From NCBI GenBank assembly GCA_963519845.1, contig CAUQNX010000008.1, positions 1-64,000 of the forward strand: a DNA stretch of 64,000 nt, written 5' to 3'. The DNA comes from Moellerella sp963519845 (GTDB taxonomy: Bacteria; Pseudomonadota; Gammaproteobacteria; Enterobacterales; Enterobacteriaceae). The notes beneath the pieces were generated by a model. That model was given only the letters and a program-made list of their open reading frames with translations, was not told where the DNA came from and made no database searches. Shown piece by piece: positions 62,050 through 64,000 of this stretch. Both the position numbers and the translations under genes were made by a program. Positions within the stretch are counted from its first letter, which is position 1. Each line of letters opens with the position of its first letter.

Positions 62050-64000
62050 GTTTTCCTCGTTTCTTTATCGATCGGCCAATTTTTGCCATCGTACTCTCTA
62101 TTTTAATGCTACTCGGTGGGATAGTGGCTTTCTTTCAGCTGCCATTGAGTGAATATCCGGCTGTGACACCACCTACGGTACAGGTAACGGCCTCTTATCC
62201 GGGGGCGAATCCTAAGGTGATCGCGGAAACGGTTGCCGCCCCCCTTGAGCAGGCGATCACTGGCGTTGAGGGCATGTTATATATGTCATCTCAATCGGCA
62301 ACAGATGGTCGCATGATCCTAACCGTCACTTTTGCTCAAGGAACAAATGCCGATATGGCACAGATCCAAGTGCAAAATCGGGTCTCTCGTGCCTTACCGC
62401 GTTTGCCTGAAGAGGTCCAACGGCAAGGAGTGGTGACACAGAAAACTTCACCCGATATCTTGATGGTGGTTCATCTGCTATCACCGGATAAACGTTATGA
62501 TCCTCTCTACATTTCCAACTACGCTTATCTTCAAGTACGTGATGAGTTATCGCGTATTCCGGGGATCAGTGATGTACTAGTATGGGGTGCAGGCGAATAC
62601 AGTATGCGTCTTTGGCTCGATCCTAACTTGATTGCAGCACGAGGACTTACGGCGGGTGAAGTGATCGCTGCGGTACGAGAGCAAAACGTACAAGTCGCGG
62701 CGGGTTCTGTGGGACAAGCACCTAATTCTACAGCGGCATTTCAAGTCACAGTCAATACACTAGGGCGCTTAACGGATGAAGAGCAGTTTGGCGATATCAT
62801 TATTCGTACTGGTGATAATGGGCAAGTAACACGCCTACGTGATGTTGCGCGCATTGAAATGGGGGCAGATGCTTATGCGCTGCGCAGTTTACTGGATGGT
62901 GAGCCAGCCGTTGCATTGCAGATCATTCAGAGTCCTGGGGCGAATGCACTTGATGTTTCTCAGGCGGTGCGAGATACCATGCAACGACTGGAAGCTGATT
63001 TCCCTCAAGGATTGAGTTCACGTATCGCCTATGATCCAACGGTGTTTGTTCGCGCCTCCCTTGAGTCGGTAGTGACGACGCTACTCGAAGCTATCTTCCT
63101 TGTTGTGATCGTGGTGATCTTATTCTTACGCAACTGGCGGGCTTCAATTATTCCGCTGTTGGCCGTACCTGTATCACTGATCGGAACCTTTGCCATCATG
63201 CATTTGATGGGATTCTCGCTCAATACCTTGTCATTATTTGGTTTGGTACTTTCCATCGGTATTGTCGTCGATGATGCCATTGTGGTGGTAGAGAACGTGG
63301 AGCGGCATATTGAAGAGGGTGAAGAGCCCACTCAGGCGGCAAGGCTAGCGATGGATGAGGTAACAGGTCCCATTATTGCTATTACCTCGGTGCTGGCCGC
63401 AGTCTTTATCCCAACCGCCTTCCTGAGCGGGTTACAGGGTGAGTTCTATCGGCAATTTGCATTGACGATCGCAATCTCGACAATCTTATCCGCAGTTAAC
63501 TCATTGACGCTCAGTCCGGCACTGGCGGGCATGTTGTTAAAGCCACGCGATAAGGCCACAACTGCACCAAAAGGTCGTATTGAGCGACTATTTGACCTGA
63601 TCAGCCGTCCGTTCCAAGGAGCGCCCGATACCTATGGGAATTGGGTGCGTAAAGTTGTGCGAGTCAGTGGTTTGGCGCTTCTTGTCTATGGCGGCCTGCT
63701 GGCGATGACCTTCTTTGGATTTAAAGCGGTTCCTGTGGGCTTTGTACCTATGCAGGATAAATATTATCTGGTGGGGATTGCTCAATTACCTAACTCTTCA
63801 TCGCTAGATCGTACCGATGAAGTTGTGAAGAAGATGTCACAATTAGCACTGGCTGAACCCGGTGTTGAGAGTGTAGTTGCCTTCCCTGGCCTCTCAATCA
63901 ATGGTTTCGTCAATGTACCCAACGCCGCTGTTATGTTTGTGATGCTCGATCCCTTCGAGGCTCGAGGAACGCCTGAGCTATCGGCTAACGCCATTGCCGG
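62046..64000 (+). CDS. RND multidrug efflux permease (MexF/OqxB-like), cut by window end
   Basis: At least 651 residues, open to the last base, so the C-terminal third lies outside. It starts MSFPRFFIDRPIFAIVLSIL, typical of HAE1 pumps, and has the porter-domain motifs PGANPKVIAETVAAPLEQ and QVQNRVSRALPRLP. The proton-relay Asp pair is in IGIVVDDAIVVVEN (about residue 410). It expels hydrophobic drugs from the periplasm or inner membrane using proton flow. The sequence resembles MexF/OqxB more than AcrB. The G+C content appears higher than in the rest of the window. Confidence 0.92.
   Translation, partial: MSFPRFFIDRPIFAIVLSILMLLGGIVAFFQLPLSEYPAVTPPTVQVTASYPGANPKVIAETVAAPLEQAITGVEGMLYMSSQSATDGRMILTVTFAQGTNADMAQIQVQNRVSRALPRLPEEVQRQGVVTQKTSPDILMVVHLLSPDKRYDPLYISNYAYLQVRDELSRIPGISDVLVWGAGEYSMRLWLDPNLIAARGLTAGEVIAAVREQNVQVAAGSVGQAPNSTAAFQVTVNTLGRLTDEEQFGDIIIRTGDNGQVTRLRDVARIEMGADAYALRSLLDGEPAVALQIIQSPGANALDVSQAVRDTMQRLEADFPQGLSSRIAYDPTVFVRASLESVVTTLLEAIFLVVIVVILFLRNWRASIIPLLAVPVSLIGTFAIMHLMGFSLNTLSLFGLVLSIGIVVDDAIVVVENVERHIEEGEEPTQAARLAMDEVTGPIIAITSVLAAVFIPTAFLSGLQGEFYRQFALTIAISTILSAVNSLTLSPALAGMLLKPRDKATTAPKGRIERLFDLISRPFQGAPDTYGNWVRKVVRVSGLALLVYGGLLAMTFFGFKAVPVGFVPMQDKYYLVGIAQLPNSSSLDRTDEVVKKMSQLALAEPGVESVVAFPGLSINGFVNVPNAAVMFVMLDPFEARGTPELSANAIA

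Noticed and set aside
1..64000. CRISPR arrays, tRNA or rRNA genes, insertion sequences, prophage genes
   Set aside because: Scanned for by eye; no regularly spaced repeats, no cloverleaf-like conserved tRNA segments, no transposase, integrase or phage structural proteins among the reading frames.

Overview
The window reads as chromosomal DNA of a moderately AT-rich gammaproteobacterium of the order Enterobacterales. The evidence is gene order: narL-narX divergent from narK-narGHJI, rsmC divergent from holD-rimI-prfC-osmY-yjjU-yjjV, nupC beside deoCABD, and a yddB-yddA-pqqL operon are all E. coli-like blocks. fabV in place of a fabI-type reductase, and the AT-rich intergenic DNA, point away from Escherichia towards a Yersinia-, Budvicia- or Morganella-like lineage; the genus cannot be fixed from sequence alone. 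No rRNA, tRNA, CRISPR array, insertion sequence or prophage was recognised.

Layout. (1) 0.4-5.1 kb: a DMSO/selenate-family reductase operon (catalytic subunit broken by a one-base deletion in a G run, Fe-S subunit, membrane anchor, and an unusual extra polyferredoxin) behind a near-consensus FNR site. (2) 5.2-7.2 kb: glutathione S-transferase, YafY-type WYL regulator, IPP isomerase. (3) 7.6-18.6 kb: nitrate respiration, with the NarX/NarL two-component system divergent from narK-narGHJI and a 7-2-7 NarL/NarP site plus an FNR site between them. (4) 18.6-29.7 kb: mixed genes, including a YedI-type membrane protein, a lone glycosyltransferase, a DUF1471 protein, FabV, a Fes-like esterase, PhoA behind a Pho box, a YjbB-type Na/Pi cotransporter, a 5'-truncated DUF2145 protein, and a small membrane protein whose promoter is covered by a strong Fur box. 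(5) 29.7-37.6 kb: the conserved rsmC/holD-rimI-prfC-osmY-yjjU-yjjV block, with an AT-rich secreted orphan protein where E. coli has yjjG. (6) 37.6-46 kb: an accessory segment between yjjV and nupC-deo, with an M20 carbamoylase-type hydrolase, an XRE regulator, a DcuC-like carrier plus AbgA-like amidohydrolase behind an FNR-type promoter, cfa and a methyltransferase. (7) 46-52.6 kb: nupC and deoCABD, each with two CRP sites 52 bp apart (CytR-type architecture); deoC has a long, apparently structured leader. (8) 53-60.5 kb: Fur-box-preceded yddB-yddA-pqqL. (9) 60.9-64 kb: a MexEF/OqxAB-like RND efflux pair, cut by the window end.

How it fits together. Three transcription units (DMSO-type reductase, nar, DcuC-like/AbgA-like) carry FNR-like sites, so much of the window serves anaerobic life. 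Nucleoside uptake and catabolism (nupC, deo) share one CRP/CytR-like design. Iron-related genes (yddB-yddA-pqqL, the small Fur-box membrane protein, the Fes-like esterase) and phosphate genes (phoA, yjbB) make up most of the remaining nutrient-acquisition functions. The best candidates for undescribed biology are the structured deoC leader, the Fur-box membrane protein, the reductase-linked polyferredoxin and the secreted orphan.
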